Source of the DNA: Mycobacteriales bacterium
Lineage (GTDB): Bacteria; Actinomycetota; Actinomycetes; JAFAQI01
Assembly: GCA_035550055.1 (NCBI GenBank)
Contig: DASZRO010000018.1
Location: 1-64,000 of the forward strand
Direction of reading: 5' to 3'
DNA: 64,000 bases
Within the stretch, counting starts at the first letter, position 1. Every line of letters starts with the position of its first letter. Under the pieces are notes generated by a model. That model was not told where the DNA came from. It saw only the letters and a list, made by a program, of their open reading frames with translations, and searched no databases. Of this stretch, positions 28,257 through 37,412 are shown one piece after another. The translations under genes were made by a program, and so were the position numbers.

Positions 28257-28589
28257 TCACCGGGTCGCGGCGAGCGCCCGATCGATCCCGGCCCGCAGCT
28301 GTGCCAGAAGATCGTCCTGGGGCGAGTGTGCGAGGCCATCGAGACATTCGCGTCCGATCACGGCGATGGCGTCGGCGAGGACGTGCGAGTCGACCTGTGG
28401 GACGGGAAGGCGTCGACCCTGCTGGGACTCACACACGCTCACCATCGTCTGCAGCAACGACTCAGCGGCGTCGCGGCGGGTTCGCCAGGCCAGCGGCGAG
28501 AGGCGGCTGAGCCGCGCAACGAGACGCTCGAGCTCGTCTCCGGTGGCCGCGAACGTGCTCTCGACGTCGTCGCTGGGCGCCACGGGCAC
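28257..28589 (-). CDS. Hypothetical helical protein
   Basis: A 110-residue predicted all-helical cytoplasmic protein (VESTFAATGDELERLVARLSRLSP, AAESLLQTMVSVCESQQGRR, LADAIAVIGRECLDGL) with no motif I recognise. The coding style is typical of the genome, and it ends 1 bp from the stop of the convergent LuxR-type gene. The start is uncertain: two GTGs lie two codons apart. It might be an artefact of a GC-rich frame, but the balanced composition argues for a real gene. Confidence 0.5.
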   Translation of the reverse strand: MPVAPSDDVESTFAATGDELERLVARLSRLSPLAWRTRRDAAESLLQTMVSVCESQQGRRLPVPQVDSHVLADAIAVIGRECLDGLAHSPQDDLLAQLRAGIDRALAATR

Positions 28590-28684
28590 GACCGTAACCC
28601 CTGGCCGCCAGATCCCCTCTTGTTCTCCGGCGATCGTTGGGGGACGCTAGGACAACGGTCGGTCGAATCCGTCAGGAGGCGCTC

Positions 28685-28915
28685 ATGTCGATGCCCCAGT
28701 CCGAGGACACTCACCAGTCGTTGCTGGCGAGGATTCCCGATTCGACGGGGCGCGACCTGAGCAGTTGGTTCGGTTGTCTGGACGCCGGACCCGCCCTGCT
28801 CAGATTCGATGAACGGGTGACCTGGCTGCGGGATGAGCACGACCTGCCGCACGGCTACGCCCGCGCGATCGTGCACGAGCACGACAAGCGCCGCGCGGCC
28901 ACCCGCTCCGAGTAG
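28685..28915 (+). CDS. DUF4287 family small protein
   Basis: A 76-residue protein (MSMPQSEDTHQSLLARIPDSTG...) with the short family pattern 'IPDxTGRxLxxW' and 'WLRDEHDLPHGYARAIVHEHDKRRA'. It has a good AGGAGG ribosome-binding site. Its function is unknown; relatives are small cytoplasmic proteins, sometimes fused to DUF5655. The stop codon overlaps the GTG of the next gene by one base (TAGTG), so the two are probably co-translated. Confidence 0.75.
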   Translation: MSMPQSEDTHQSLLARIPDSTGRDLSSWFGCLDAGPALLRFDERVTWLRDEHDLPHGYARAIVHEHDKRRAATRSE

Positions 28916-29325
28916 TGGACGTCGACGAGGCGCTCGCGTTCATCCGCAGCAACCATCACGCCGTCCTCGCGACGCTTCGCGGCGATGGCGCGCCACAGCT
29001 GACGCCGGTCACGGCAGGCGTGGACGACAGCGGGAACGTGCTGGTGTCCAGCCGAGAACCGGCCGCGAAGGTCCGCAACCTGCGGCGCGACCCACGCGCC
29101 TGGCTGACCGTCTTCACCGACCGCTTCTTCGGTGACTTCGTCCAGGTCGAAGGCGACGTCACCATCGTGTCGCTGCCGGAGGCGATGGAGGGCCTCGTCG
29201 ACTACTACCGGTCGATCTCCGGCGAGCATCCGGACTGGGACGACTACCGGGCCGCGATGGAGCGGGATCAGCGGGTCCTGATTCACATCCGGGTGACCCG
29301 AGCAGGTCCGAGCTACTCGGGCTAG
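28915..29325 (+). CDS. PPOX-class F420-dependent oxidoreductase
   Basis: A 136-residue split-barrel flavin/deazaflavin enzyme. VDEALAFIRSNHHAVLATLRGDGAPQLTPVTAGVDDSGNVLVSSREPAAKVRNLRRDPRAWLTVF is the classic pyridoxamine-5'-phosphate-oxidase-like core with the F420-family spacing, and the C-terminus has HPDWDDYRAAMERDQRVLIHIRVTRAG. Related mycobacterial proteins reduce biliverdin or other substrates with F420H2. The GTG start overlaps the DUF4287 stop. The last 4 bp overlap the convergent MaoC gene. Confidence 0.85.
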   Translation: MDVDEALAFIRSNHHAVLATLRGDGAPQLTPVTAGVDDSGNVLVSSREPAAKVRNLRRDPRAWLTVFTDRFFGDFVQVEGDVTIVSLPEAMEGLVDYYRSISGEHPDWDDYRAAMERDQRVLIHIRVTRAGPSYSG

Positions 29326-29798
29326 GCGTAGACCAGGCGAGTGATCCACTCGGCCACGAGCGCCGGCTTCGACTCGCCTTCGATCTCCACCGTCATCGTC
29401 CGGATGGTGTGAAGGGTGTTCGGGTCTTTCAGCTCGACACCCGACAGGACGCTCGTGCAGCGGATTCGCGAGTTGACCTTGACCGCCTGGATGAAGCGGA
29501 TCTTCTCGAACCCGTAGTTGACGCCCATGACGAGACCGTCGAAGCGTTCCATCGGCTGCTTGATCGTCTCGGTGAGCTTGACCAGCAACGACAGCGTCAA
29601 GAACCCGTGAGCGATCGTGACGCCCCACGGCGACATCGCCGCCGCCTTCTCCGGGTCGACGTGGATGAACTGATGGTCCTCCGTGACGTCGGCGAACTCG
29701 TTGATCCGCTCCTGGGTGATCTCGAGCCAGTCGCTGGTGCCCTCGGTCTCTCCCACCGCGGCGTTCAACTTCTCGTAGGCCGCCTCAGCCTTGGTCAT
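29322..29798 (-). CDS. MaoC family (R)-hydratase
   Basis: A 158-residue hot-dog-fold protein. The hydratase motif is FADVTEDHQFIHVDPEKAA, with D41 and H46 in the catalytic DxxxxH spacing, followed by TIAHGFLTLSLL. It resembles NodN/MaoC-type enoyl-CoA hydratases that act on (R)-3-hydroxyacyl-CoA or related thioesters. It could supply substrates to the thiolase 2 kb away, but no operon connects them. The ATG lies downstream of a GAGGG sequence. Confidence 0.88.
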   Translation of the reverse strand: MTKAEAAYEKLNAAVGETEGTSDWLEITQERINEFADVTEDHQFIHVDPEKAAAMSPWGVTIAHGFLTLSLLVKLTETIKQPMERFDGLVMGVNYGFEKIRFIQAVKVNSRIRCTSVLSGVELKDPNTLHTIRTMTVEIEGESKPALVAEWITRLVYA

Positions 29799-29839
29799 CC
29801 ATCCCTCGTCTCATGTGTGCCGCCGGAGCCGCTTCGTCG

Positions 29840-29914
29840 TGCCCCCGGTCGGACTCGAACCGACAACGACCAGATTTTAAGTCCGGCGCCTCTGACCTGT
29901 TGGGCTACGGGGGC
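29840..29914 (-). tRNA. tRNA with UAA anticodon (tRNA-Leu), class I shape
   Basis: A 75-nt cloverleaf: acceptor GCCCCCG/CGGGGGC with discriminator A, D arm GCC...GGC with a GG in the loop, anticodon stem CCGGA/TCTGG around CTTAAAA (anticodon TAA, decoding UUA), a variable loop of only 5 nt (TCGTT), and T arm GTCGG-TTCGAGT-CCGAC. CCA is not encoded. Leucine tRNAs normally have a long class II variable arm, so the short loop is unusual. It lies 10 bp downstream of ndh on the same strand. Confidence 0.88.
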
Positions 29915-29924
29915 ACCGCAGACG

Positions 29925-31244
29925 CTACTTGGCGGCGCCGCGGGCCGCTTCCCGCTGGAAGTCGCGACGGGGGTCCGCAAACGTGCCCAAGGAGACGATC
30001 TCGCGTCGGAAGAACAGCGCAAGGGTCCAGTCGAGCACCACTCGGAACTTGCGGTTCAAAGTCGGCACTCGCAGGAGGTGATAGGTCCGGTGCATCCACC
30101 ACGCCGGCAGGCCCCGCAGCTTGATGCCGTACACCTCCGCCACTCCGCGATGCAGACCCAGGCTTGCGACCGACCCCGCATATGCGTGGCGATACTGGCG
30201 CGGCTGCTTGCCCCGCAGGACAGCGACGATGTTGTCGCCGAGTTGCTTCGCCTGCCGTACGGCGTGCTGCGCGGTCGGGCCGCACAGCGCGTCAGGCGAG
30301 TCCTTGGTCACATCCGGCACTGCGGCGCAGTCGCCCGCAGCCCAGGCGTCGGGGGTGTCCACGACACGGAGGTCGGCGCGACAACGCACCCGCTTGGCGT
30401 CGTCCAGCGGCAGGTCGCTCGATTCGAGGAGCGGGTTCGGCCGGACACCGGCGGTCCAGACGATCGTGTCCGCGTCGAACTCCGACCCGTCGGAGAGCAC
30501 CACATGACCGTTCTCGAGCGATTCGACCTTGGTGTCCAGCCGGACTTTGATGCCCTGTTTCTCGAGCTGTCGGACGGTGTACTCGGCCATGTCCAGACTC
30601 ACTTCGGGCAGGATGCGCCCGGTTGCTTCGACCATCGTCCAGTGCATGTCGTCCGGCGACAGCGACGGGTAGGACCGGATCGCGTCTCGCGCCATGTCTT
30701 CGAGCTCGGCGATCGCCTCGACACCGGCGTAGCCCCCACCTACGAAGACGAAGTTCAACGCGCGCTTGCGGATCGCGGCGTCATCGGTCGCGGCGGCGAG
30801 ATCGAGTCGGGACAGCACCCGGTTGCGCAGGTAGATCGCCTCCGCCGCCGTGCGGAAGGCAATCCCGGTCTCGGCCAAACCAGGAATCGGCAACGTCCTC
30901 GCCACCGATCCGAGTGCGACGACCAGGACGTCGTAGCCGACCTCGCGTTCTTCTCCGGCATCGGGTCGGAAGCACACCCGCCGCGCCCCATGGTCGATCG
31001 AGGTGACGGTCCCGACCAGCACCTCGCACTTGTTCAACACTCGGCGCAACGGCACCACCATGTGTCGCGGCTCGAGGTTGCCTGCTGCCGCTTCCGGCAG
31101 AAAGGGCTGGTAGGTCATGTAGGAGTTCACGTCGATCACGGTGACCTTCGCTTCGTCCCGACCGAGCCGCCGCTGGAGTCGCAGCGCGGTGTACATGCCG
31201 ACGTAGCCGCCGCCGACGATCACGATCCGAGTCTGTGTGGACAC
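29925..31244 (-). CDS. ndh: Type II NADH:quinone oxidoreductase
   Basis: A 439-residue flavoprotein that passes electrons from NADH to menaquinone at the membrane face without pumping protons. There are two dinucleotide-binding folds: FAD site IVIVGGGYVGMYTALRLQ (7-24) and NADH site FVFVGGGYAGVEAIAELE (about 169-186), with AWAAGDCAAVPD closing the FAD site. The C-terminal amphipathic region (GLPAWWMHRTYHLLRVPTLNRKFRVVLDWTLALFFRR) is the membrane anchor of NDH-2 enzymes. The GTG start follows a TAGGTA-like -10 at 6 nt. It diverges from the MFS gene. Confidence 0.9.
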   Translation of the reverse strand: MSTQTRIVIVGGGYVGMYTALRLQRRLGRDEAKVTVIDVNSYMTYQPFLPEAAAGNLEPRHMVVPLRRVLNKCEVLVGTVTSIDHGARRVCFRPDAGEEREVGYDVLVVALGSVARTLPIPGLAETGIAFRTAAEAIYLRNRVLSRLDLAAATDDAAIRKRALNFVFVGGGYAGVEAIAELEDMARDAIRSYPSLSPDDMHWTMVEATGRILPEVSLDMAEYTVRQLEKQGIKVRLDTKVESLENGHVVLSDGSEFDADTIVWTAGVRPNPLLESSDLPLDDAKRVRCRADLRVVDTPDAWAAGDCAAVPDVTKDSPDALCGPTAQHAVRQAKQLGDNIVAVLRGKQPRQYRHAYAGSVASLGLHRGVAEVYGIKLRGLPAWWMHRTYHLLRVPTLNRKFRVVLDWTLALFFRREIVSLGTFADPRRDFQREAARGAAK

Positions 31245-31335
31245 CGTTGGTACCTACCCGTGCCTGTGGATGAGATGCGACGCGATCAGTGTGACTCTGC
31301 GCACGATGGCAGTCCGCAACCTCAGGGGGCCAACC

Positions 31336-32577
31336 ATGCGCCACACCGAGCCCGACCAACGAGTGACCTTCCGCGCGGTCCTGGCCAACCGCGAGTTCAG
31401 AGCGCTCTACCTCGCGCAAACGCTCAGCGTGACCGGCGACCAGCTGGCTCGGATCGCCGTCGGGGTGATGATCTTCGATCGAACGGGCTCTTCCGCCCTC
31501 ACCGGCGTGAGCTATGCAATCAGCTATCTGCCCTGGCTGATCGGAGGTCCGACCCTCTCGGTGCTCGCCGATCGCCACTCGCGTCGAAGCGTGATGATCG
31601 CCTGTGACGCGATCCGCACAGCGTTGGTTGTGAGCCTGACGCTGGGTGTCATGACCACACCCGTGGTCCTTTGCTCCGTGTGCCTAGTTGCACTCGCGGA
31701 ACCACCCTTCGCCTCGGCTCGAGCAGCGTTGATACCCGATGTCGTCGGTGAGGGTCGGAGTTTCGCGGCTGCCTCCACCCTCGGGAACGCAACCAGCCAA
31801 CTCGCCGTTGTGGTGGGCTTCGCCGGCGGCGGCGCAATCACCGAAGCGTTCGGGGTCGACTTCACCCTCGCGATTGATGCCGCGACCTTCGCGCTGTCCG
31901 GTGCCGTCTCGTCGATCGTTGTCACGCATCGTCCGCCAGCCCGCGGCTCGCACCGGTCGTGGCGCGAGGACATGAGGGAAGGCGCGGCCGTCGTATTCGG
32001 CACTCGGTCCCTTCGATGGCTCGTGACCACGTCCTGGTTGGTCGTCGGGGCGGCGATCATGACCGAGGCGGCGGCGGTCCCGTACGCCAAGGACCACGGG
32101 GGCGGGGCGTTAGCCGCTGGCTTCCTCACCGCAGCGTTGCCCTTCGGTATGACGCTCGGAGCTCTCGCTTTGGGTCGACTGACCAACGACGCCCTCGAGC
32201 CGATCTTGCCCGCGCTCGCGCTGCTGTCGCCCGCAGCTCTGTCACTCACAGCGCTCGGGCCATCACCTGTCGGTGCCGGGATCATCTGGCTGGTCGCAGG
32301 CATCTTGAGCGCGATGACAGTTGCGGCCAACCGCATCTTCGTCTCGACCGTTGGCTCAGAAGTACGAGGTCGAGCATTCGGCATCGCCAGCGCCGGCATC
32401 TCAACTGCGCAAGGCCTGGGCAGCCTCATGGTCGGCCTGCTTTGCCGGCCGCTTGGCCCAAGTGGGGCGATAGGCGCGCTCTCGCTGGCCACCTTCGCCG
32501 GCGTCGCCACGCTGACCGCGGGCGGGCGGTCAGCTGAGACGGTCTCTGCGTACGCCGCATCCGGTACATGCAACTAG
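31336..32577 (+). CDS. MFS transporter with the window's only UUA codon
   Basis: A 413-residue, 12-helix transporter resembling the MFS_3/enterobactin-exporter (EntS) type: NREFRALYLAQTLSVTGDQLARIAVGVMIFDRTGSSALTGVSYA at the start, the loop LADRHSRRSVMI, then RAALIPDVV. Its substrate is unknown. I chose the ATG preceded by CAGGGGG; an ATG 33 codons upstream would lack homology. Codon use is looser than in the core genes (more A/T third positions), and codon 259 is TTA (32110-32112). It is followed by a perfect hairpin that contains its stop codon. Confidence 0.85.
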   Translation: MRHTEPDQRVTFRAVLANREFRALYLAQTLSVTGDQLARIAVGVMIFDRTGSSALTGVSYAISYLPWLIGGPTLSVLADRHSRRSVMIACDAIRTALVVSLTLGVMTTPVVLCSVCLVALAEPPFASARAALIPDVVGEGRSFAAASTLGNATSQLAVVVGFAGGGAITEAFGVDFTLAIDAATFALSGAVSSIVVTHRPPARGSHRSWREDMREGAAVVFGTRSLRWLVTTSWLVVGAAIMTEAAAVPYAKDHGGGALAAGFLTAALPFGMTLGALALGRLTNDALEPILPALALLSPAALSLTALGPSPVGAGIIWLVAGILSAMTVAANRIFVSTVGSEVRGRAFGIASAGISTAQGLGSLMVGLLCRPLGPSGAIGALSLATFAGVATLTAGGRSAETVSAYAASGTCN

Positions 32578-32604
32578 GCGCAGAAGGGGACCTTCTGCGC
32601 CTAG
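32574..32604. terminator. Perfect 14-bp hairpin after the MFS gene
   Basis: Arms CTAGGCGCAGAAGG (32574-32587) and CCTTCTGCGCCTAG (32591-32604) pair perfectly around a 3-nt loop. It contains the MFS stop codon TAG. On the minus strand it lies 16 nt after the stop of the 8-codon ORF, so it may serve both directions. Confidence 0.8.
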
Positions 32605-32620
32605 CCGATCGCAACGCCAC

Positions 32621-32647
32621 TCAGCCCCAAGCCACAGTTGCCTGCAT
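32621..32647 (-). CDS. 8-codon ORF with perfect Shine-Dalgarno (candidate leader peptide)
   Basis: Encodes MQATVAWG and then TGA. Immediately upstream is GGAGGTGATCAC, complementary over 10 nt (GGAGGTGATC) to the usual 3' end of 16S rRNA, with 8 nt from GGAGG to the ATG. That is better than any other ribosome-binding site in this window. Small hairpins lie upstream (CGTCAC-ACA-GTGACG at about 32701-32715, and GTGGA/TCCAC near 32670-32684), and a 14-bp hairpin lies downstream. It sits 95 bp after the udg stop on the same strand. It could be a leader peptide, a small-RNA mRNA or chance. No homologue is known to me. Confidence 0.35.
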   Translation of the reverse strand: MQATVAWG

Positions 32648-32742
32648 CGTGATCACCTCCGTACCCCGGGTGGATTCGGTCCACGGCAGTCTCGGCGACC
32701 GTCACTGTGTGACGCGACCAGCAGTTCGCAACCTGTGGATAT

Positions 32743-33534
32743 CTAGGACGGCTCGGCGAGCTCGGCCTTCACGCGGGAGAACACGGCGTCGAGCATCGGC
32801 TCGGTGAGCCGGCCGGTGAACGTGTTCTGCTGACTCGGATGGAACGAGCCGACGACGAGCAGGCCGTCCTTGGCCCGCGCCTCGACCTGATGGCCGAACT
32901 TCGGTCGCGGACGTGGCATCTCGTGACCGACGGCGCCGAGCACCGGCCACAACGCCGCCCAGGCGAAGCCGCCGAGCGCGACCACTACCCGCAGCGTGTC
33001 CTTCAGCAGCGCCAACTCGCGTTCCATCCACGGCCGGCACGTGTCGCGCTCGCTCGGCGTCGGCGCGTTCGCCGGAGGGGCGCAGCGGACCGCCGCGATC
33101 ATGCGCGAGTCGATCAGCTCCTGCCCATCGGAAGCACTCACCGATATCGGCAGCCGAGCCAGACCCGCCCGATGCAGCGCCGCGAACAGCCAGTCACCGC
33201 TGCGGTCGCCGGTGAAGACGCGCCCGGTCCGGTTGCCACCGTGCGCCGCCGGGGCCAACCCGACGATGGCGACGCGCGCATCCGAGGGACCGAATCCGGT
33301 CACCGGTCGACCCCAGTATCGCTGGCCGGCGTACGACGCACGGCCGGTACGAGCGACCTCTTCGCGCCAGTCGACCAGCCGAGGGCATGCCCGGCAGACG
33401 CTGACCATCGCCGTGAGCTCATCGATGCCCGACGCCGTGGCGGCGAGGCACGTCACGTCATCGGCCGCGCCCGCGACGGGAGTGTGCGGCGTCGCCAGAT
33501 CGCCGGGCCAGCCGCTGCCGGGCGCGACGACCAT
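32743..33534 (-). CDS. Type V uracil-DNA glycosylase (UdgB)
   Basis: Removes uracil, hypoxanthine and other deaminated bases from DNA. The 263 residues carry the four [4Fe-4S] cysteines C47, C50 (SVCRACPRL), C151 and C166 (RCAPPANAPTPSERDTC), and the motif GLAPAAHGGNRTGRVFTGDRSG (92-113) in which the catalytic Asp of other UDGs is replaced, as in family 5. GSFHPSQQNTFTGRL is the C-terminal DNA-binding motif. The ATG overlaps the ppx stop (TGATG), so it is coupled to ppx. The N-terminal 40 residues are probably unstructured. Confidence 0.9.
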   Translation of the reverse strand: MVVAPGSGWPGDLATPHTPVAGAADDVTCLAATASGIDELTAMVSVCRACPRLVDWREEVARTGRASYAGQRYWGRPVTGFGPSDARVAIVGLAPAAHGGNRTGRVFTGDRSGDWLFAALHRAGLARLPISVSASDGQELIDSRMIAAVRCAPPANAPTPSERDTCRPWMERELALLKDTLRVVVALGGFAWAALWPVLGAVGHEMPRPRPKFGHQVEARAKDGLLVVGSFHPSQQNTFTGRLTEPMLDAVFSRVKAELAEPS

Positions 33535-34463
33535 CAGCCGCCGACCGCGCTGAACGCGATCCCGTCGAGGATGTCGTGCTCACTGGCGACGACCGACGTG
33601 AAGCCACACCGGTCGAGGATCGAGTCGAGGATCAGCGCTCCACCGCCGATGACGTCGACCCGGCCCGGATGCATGACCGGCAGCGCGGCGCGCGACGCGC
33701 GGGTCGCAACGAGCATGTCCTCGGTGACGCGGTGGACGTCGGCCGCCCCGACCCGAGCGTGATGGATGCGCTGCGGGTCGTAGATGGGCAGGTCGAGGGC
33801 GAGCGCGACCACGGTCGTCACTGAGCCGGCCAGCCCGATCAACGTGCGAGCGCACTGCGCGTCCACCGCGGCGGCCGCGTCGTCGACCGCCGCGGCAATG
33901 TCGCTTCGGGCGGCCTCGATCTGGGCCGCAGTCGGCGGATCGTCCGCGAGGTGACGCTCGGTCATCCTGACGCATCCGATGTCCACCGACTTGGCCGCCA
34001 ACGGCCCCGACTCGTCGCCGACCACAAACTCCGTCGAGCCACCGCCGATATCGACGACGAGGTACGGCGAAGGCCATGCGGTCGAGCCCGTCAGCTCACG
34101 CGTCGCGCCGGCGAAGGACAGCGCTGCCTCCTCGTCGCCGCTGATCACCTCAGGTTCGATACCGAGCCGGGCCACCACCCCGTCGACGAACAGCTGCCGG
34201 TTCGCGGCGTCGCGGGTCGCGCTCGTCGCGACCATCCGCAGCTGCGCGACGTCGAGGTCGGCGATGACCCTCGCGTACTCGTCGAGCACCGCAAACGTGC
34301 GAGCCAACGCGTCGTCGGCAAACCGTCCGGTCCGGTCGACTCCCGCGCCGAGCCGCACCACCTCCATGCGGCGTACGACGTCGCGGAGCCGATCACCGTC
34401 GACGTCAGCAACCAGCAGGCGCAACGAGTTGGTCCCGCAGTCCAGCGCGGCGACCCGGGTCAC
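33534..34463 (-). CDS. Ppx/GppA family exopolyphosphatase
   Basis: A 309-residue ASKHA phosphatase: phosphate loop VAALDCGTNSLRLLVADVDG at the N-terminus and YLVVDIGGGSTEFVVGDE in the middle. It corresponds to the short actinobacterial Ppx proteins (such as Rv1026, Ppx2), which lack the extra C-terminal domains of E. coli Ppx. It hydrolyses polyphosphate or pppGpp and so touches stringent control. The GTG start overlaps the DUF501 stop (GTGA), and its own stop overlaps the udg start, giving a tightly coupled ftsB-DUF501-ppx-udg string. Confidence 0.9.
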   Translation of the reverse strand: MTRVAALDCGTNSLRLLVADVDGDRLRDVVRRMEVVRLGAGVDRTGRFADDALARTFAVLDEYARVIADLDVAQLRMVATSATRDAANRQLFVDGVVARLGIEPEVISGDEEAALSFAGATRELTGSTAWPSPYLVVDIGGGSTEFVVGDESGPLAAKSVDIGCVRMTERHLADDPPTAAQIEAARSDIAAAVDDAAAAVDAQCARTLIGLAGSVTTVVALALDLPIYDPQRIHHARVGAADVHRVTEDMLVATRASRAALPVMHPGRVDVIGGGALILDSILDRCGFTSVVASEHDILDGIAFSAVGG

Positions 34464-34940
34464 GGCTGCTCGGTCGCCACGTCGACGCACGGCCCGTCTC
34501 CCGACCAGTCGTCGATCAGGGTGAGCGCCTCGTCACCGAACGGGTTCACGCCGGGCCCGGCGGCCAACGAGTGGGCGACGAGCACGTGGAGGCACTTGAC
34601 CCGCGTCGGCATCCCACCGGCGGTCACCGACGTGCCCAACGGCTCGATCTCGTCGCGGCGGGCGAGATAGGCGTCGTGGGCCGCCTGGTAACGCGCTGCG
34701 AGGTCAGGGTCGCCCGCAAGCCGGTCGGTCATCTCCTTCATCAGCCCCGACGCTTCGAGGCGCCCGACCGCCGAGCGGATCCGCGGGCAGGTCAGGTAGT
34801 ACAGCGTCGGGAACGGCGTACCGTCGTCGAGTCGCGGTGAGGTCTCCACCACGTCCGGCAGCCCGCAGCCGCATCGATGCGCCACGGCACGGGTCGCGCG
34901 AGGCGGCCGGTGGAGCTGCGCTGCTACCGCCGCCAGATCG

Positions 34941-34969
<29 letters not shown>
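34460..34969 (-). CDS. DUF501 family protein
   Basis: A 169-residue protein, always found between ftsB and ppx in actinobacteria (Rv1025 type). It contains a CGCG pair in VAHRCGCGLPDVVETSPRLDDGTPFPTLYYLTCPR and a conserved middle, TSVTAGGMPTRVKCLHVLVAHSLAAGPGVNPFGDE. The conserved Cys and His residues could bind metal, but no activity is known. The start is not settled: the GTG at 34969 overlaps ftsB by 29 bp, while a GTG at 34954 would overlap by 14 bp. Confidence 0.88.
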
Positions 34970-36652
<1,683 letters not shown>

Positions 36653-36728
36653 TCAGCATCTCCTTCAGGTGAACACCGGTCGGTCGAGCCTAACGCCGCG
36701 GTGGCGCCGAACCCGGTAGCGAGGAGGG

Positions 36729-37406
36729 TCAGGACTCGACGGTGAGCGCCGCGTCGCGAAAGGACCGTGCTCGCTGCCGCAGGCACGCTTCCGGATCCAG
36801 CTCGCTCGCGCGCATCGCCGACACCGCGCGCCACAACAGCTCCGCCGCGGACTCAGCCGTCGGGTCATCCGCGAAGCTCTGCGCCGCTTCGACCACCGCC
36901 GAGCCGGCGACGGGCTGGTCACCGACCTTGCGTTGCAGCTTCGCCGCGAGCGTCAGCGCCGGCAACGCGAGCGGGACGCTCGCCACCGGCGACGTCCCGC
37001 CGCGCTCGGTCGCCTTGATCTGCTCCCAGTTGCGATTGACCTCGTCGGCGCCGGCCACCTCGACGTCGCCGAACACATGCGGGTGGCGTCGGGTGAGCTT
37101 GGCCACCAAACCGGCCGCGACGTCGTCGATCGACCAGCGCTGCCCGACGGGCAGCTCCTCGGCGAGGCGGGCGTGGAAGAGCACCTGCAACAGAACGTCT
37201 CCGAGCTCGTCACGGAGATGGGCGAGGTCGCCGTCCTCGATCGCCTGCAGCGCCTCGTACGCCTCCTCGATCAGGTACGGCGCGAGACTGGCGTGCGTCT
37301 GCTCCGCATCCCAAGGACACCCGCCCGGCGAGCGCAGCCGGTCCATGACCGACACCGCCTCGAGCAGAGCACGACCGGCTGGCGGGTCAGTGTCGGACCG
37401 CCGCAC
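36729..37406 (-). CDS. mazG: Nucleoside triphosphate pyrophosphohydrolase MazG
   Basis: Hydrolyses (d)NTPs, including oxidised nucleotides, to monophosphates and pyrophosphate. The MazG domain lies at about residues 12-115: MDRLRSPGGCPWDAEQTHASLAPYLIEEAYEALQAIEDGDLAHLRDELGDVLLQVLFHARLAEE, with the metal-binding EExxE and ExxD pattern. A second, weaker MazG-like segment fills the C-terminus (225 residues in total, short for the family). A GTG start is used, 6 nt after the stop of the SurA-like lipoprotein gene. In mycobacteria mazG also lies between mfd and eno. Confidence 0.9.
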   Translation of the reverse strand: MRRSDTDPPAGRALLEAVSVMDRLRSPGGCPWDAEQTHASLAPYLIEEAYEALQAIEDGDLAHLRDELGDVLLQVLFHARLAEELPVGQRWSIDDVAAGLVAKLTRRHPHVFGDVEVAGADEVNRNWEQIKATERGGTSPVASVPLALPALTLAAKLQRKVGDQPVAGSAVVEAAQSFADDPTAESAAELLWRAVSAMRASELDPEACLRQRARSFRDAALTVES

Positions 37407-37412
37407 TGTGAC

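Noticed and set aside
32426-32620. Arg-rich frame opening directly after the 8-codon ORF (TGAGTG)
   Set aside because: It runs antisense through the terminator hairpin and the MFS gene end, and its composition matches a shadow frame. The adjacency is noted in the mini-ORF finding.
32651-32660. Fragment of a 16S rRNA 3' end on the plus strand (GATCACCTCC)
   Set aside because: Only 10-11 nt match and no rRNA sequence flanks it. It is better read as the complement, a Shine-Dalgarno for the minus-strand mini-ORF.
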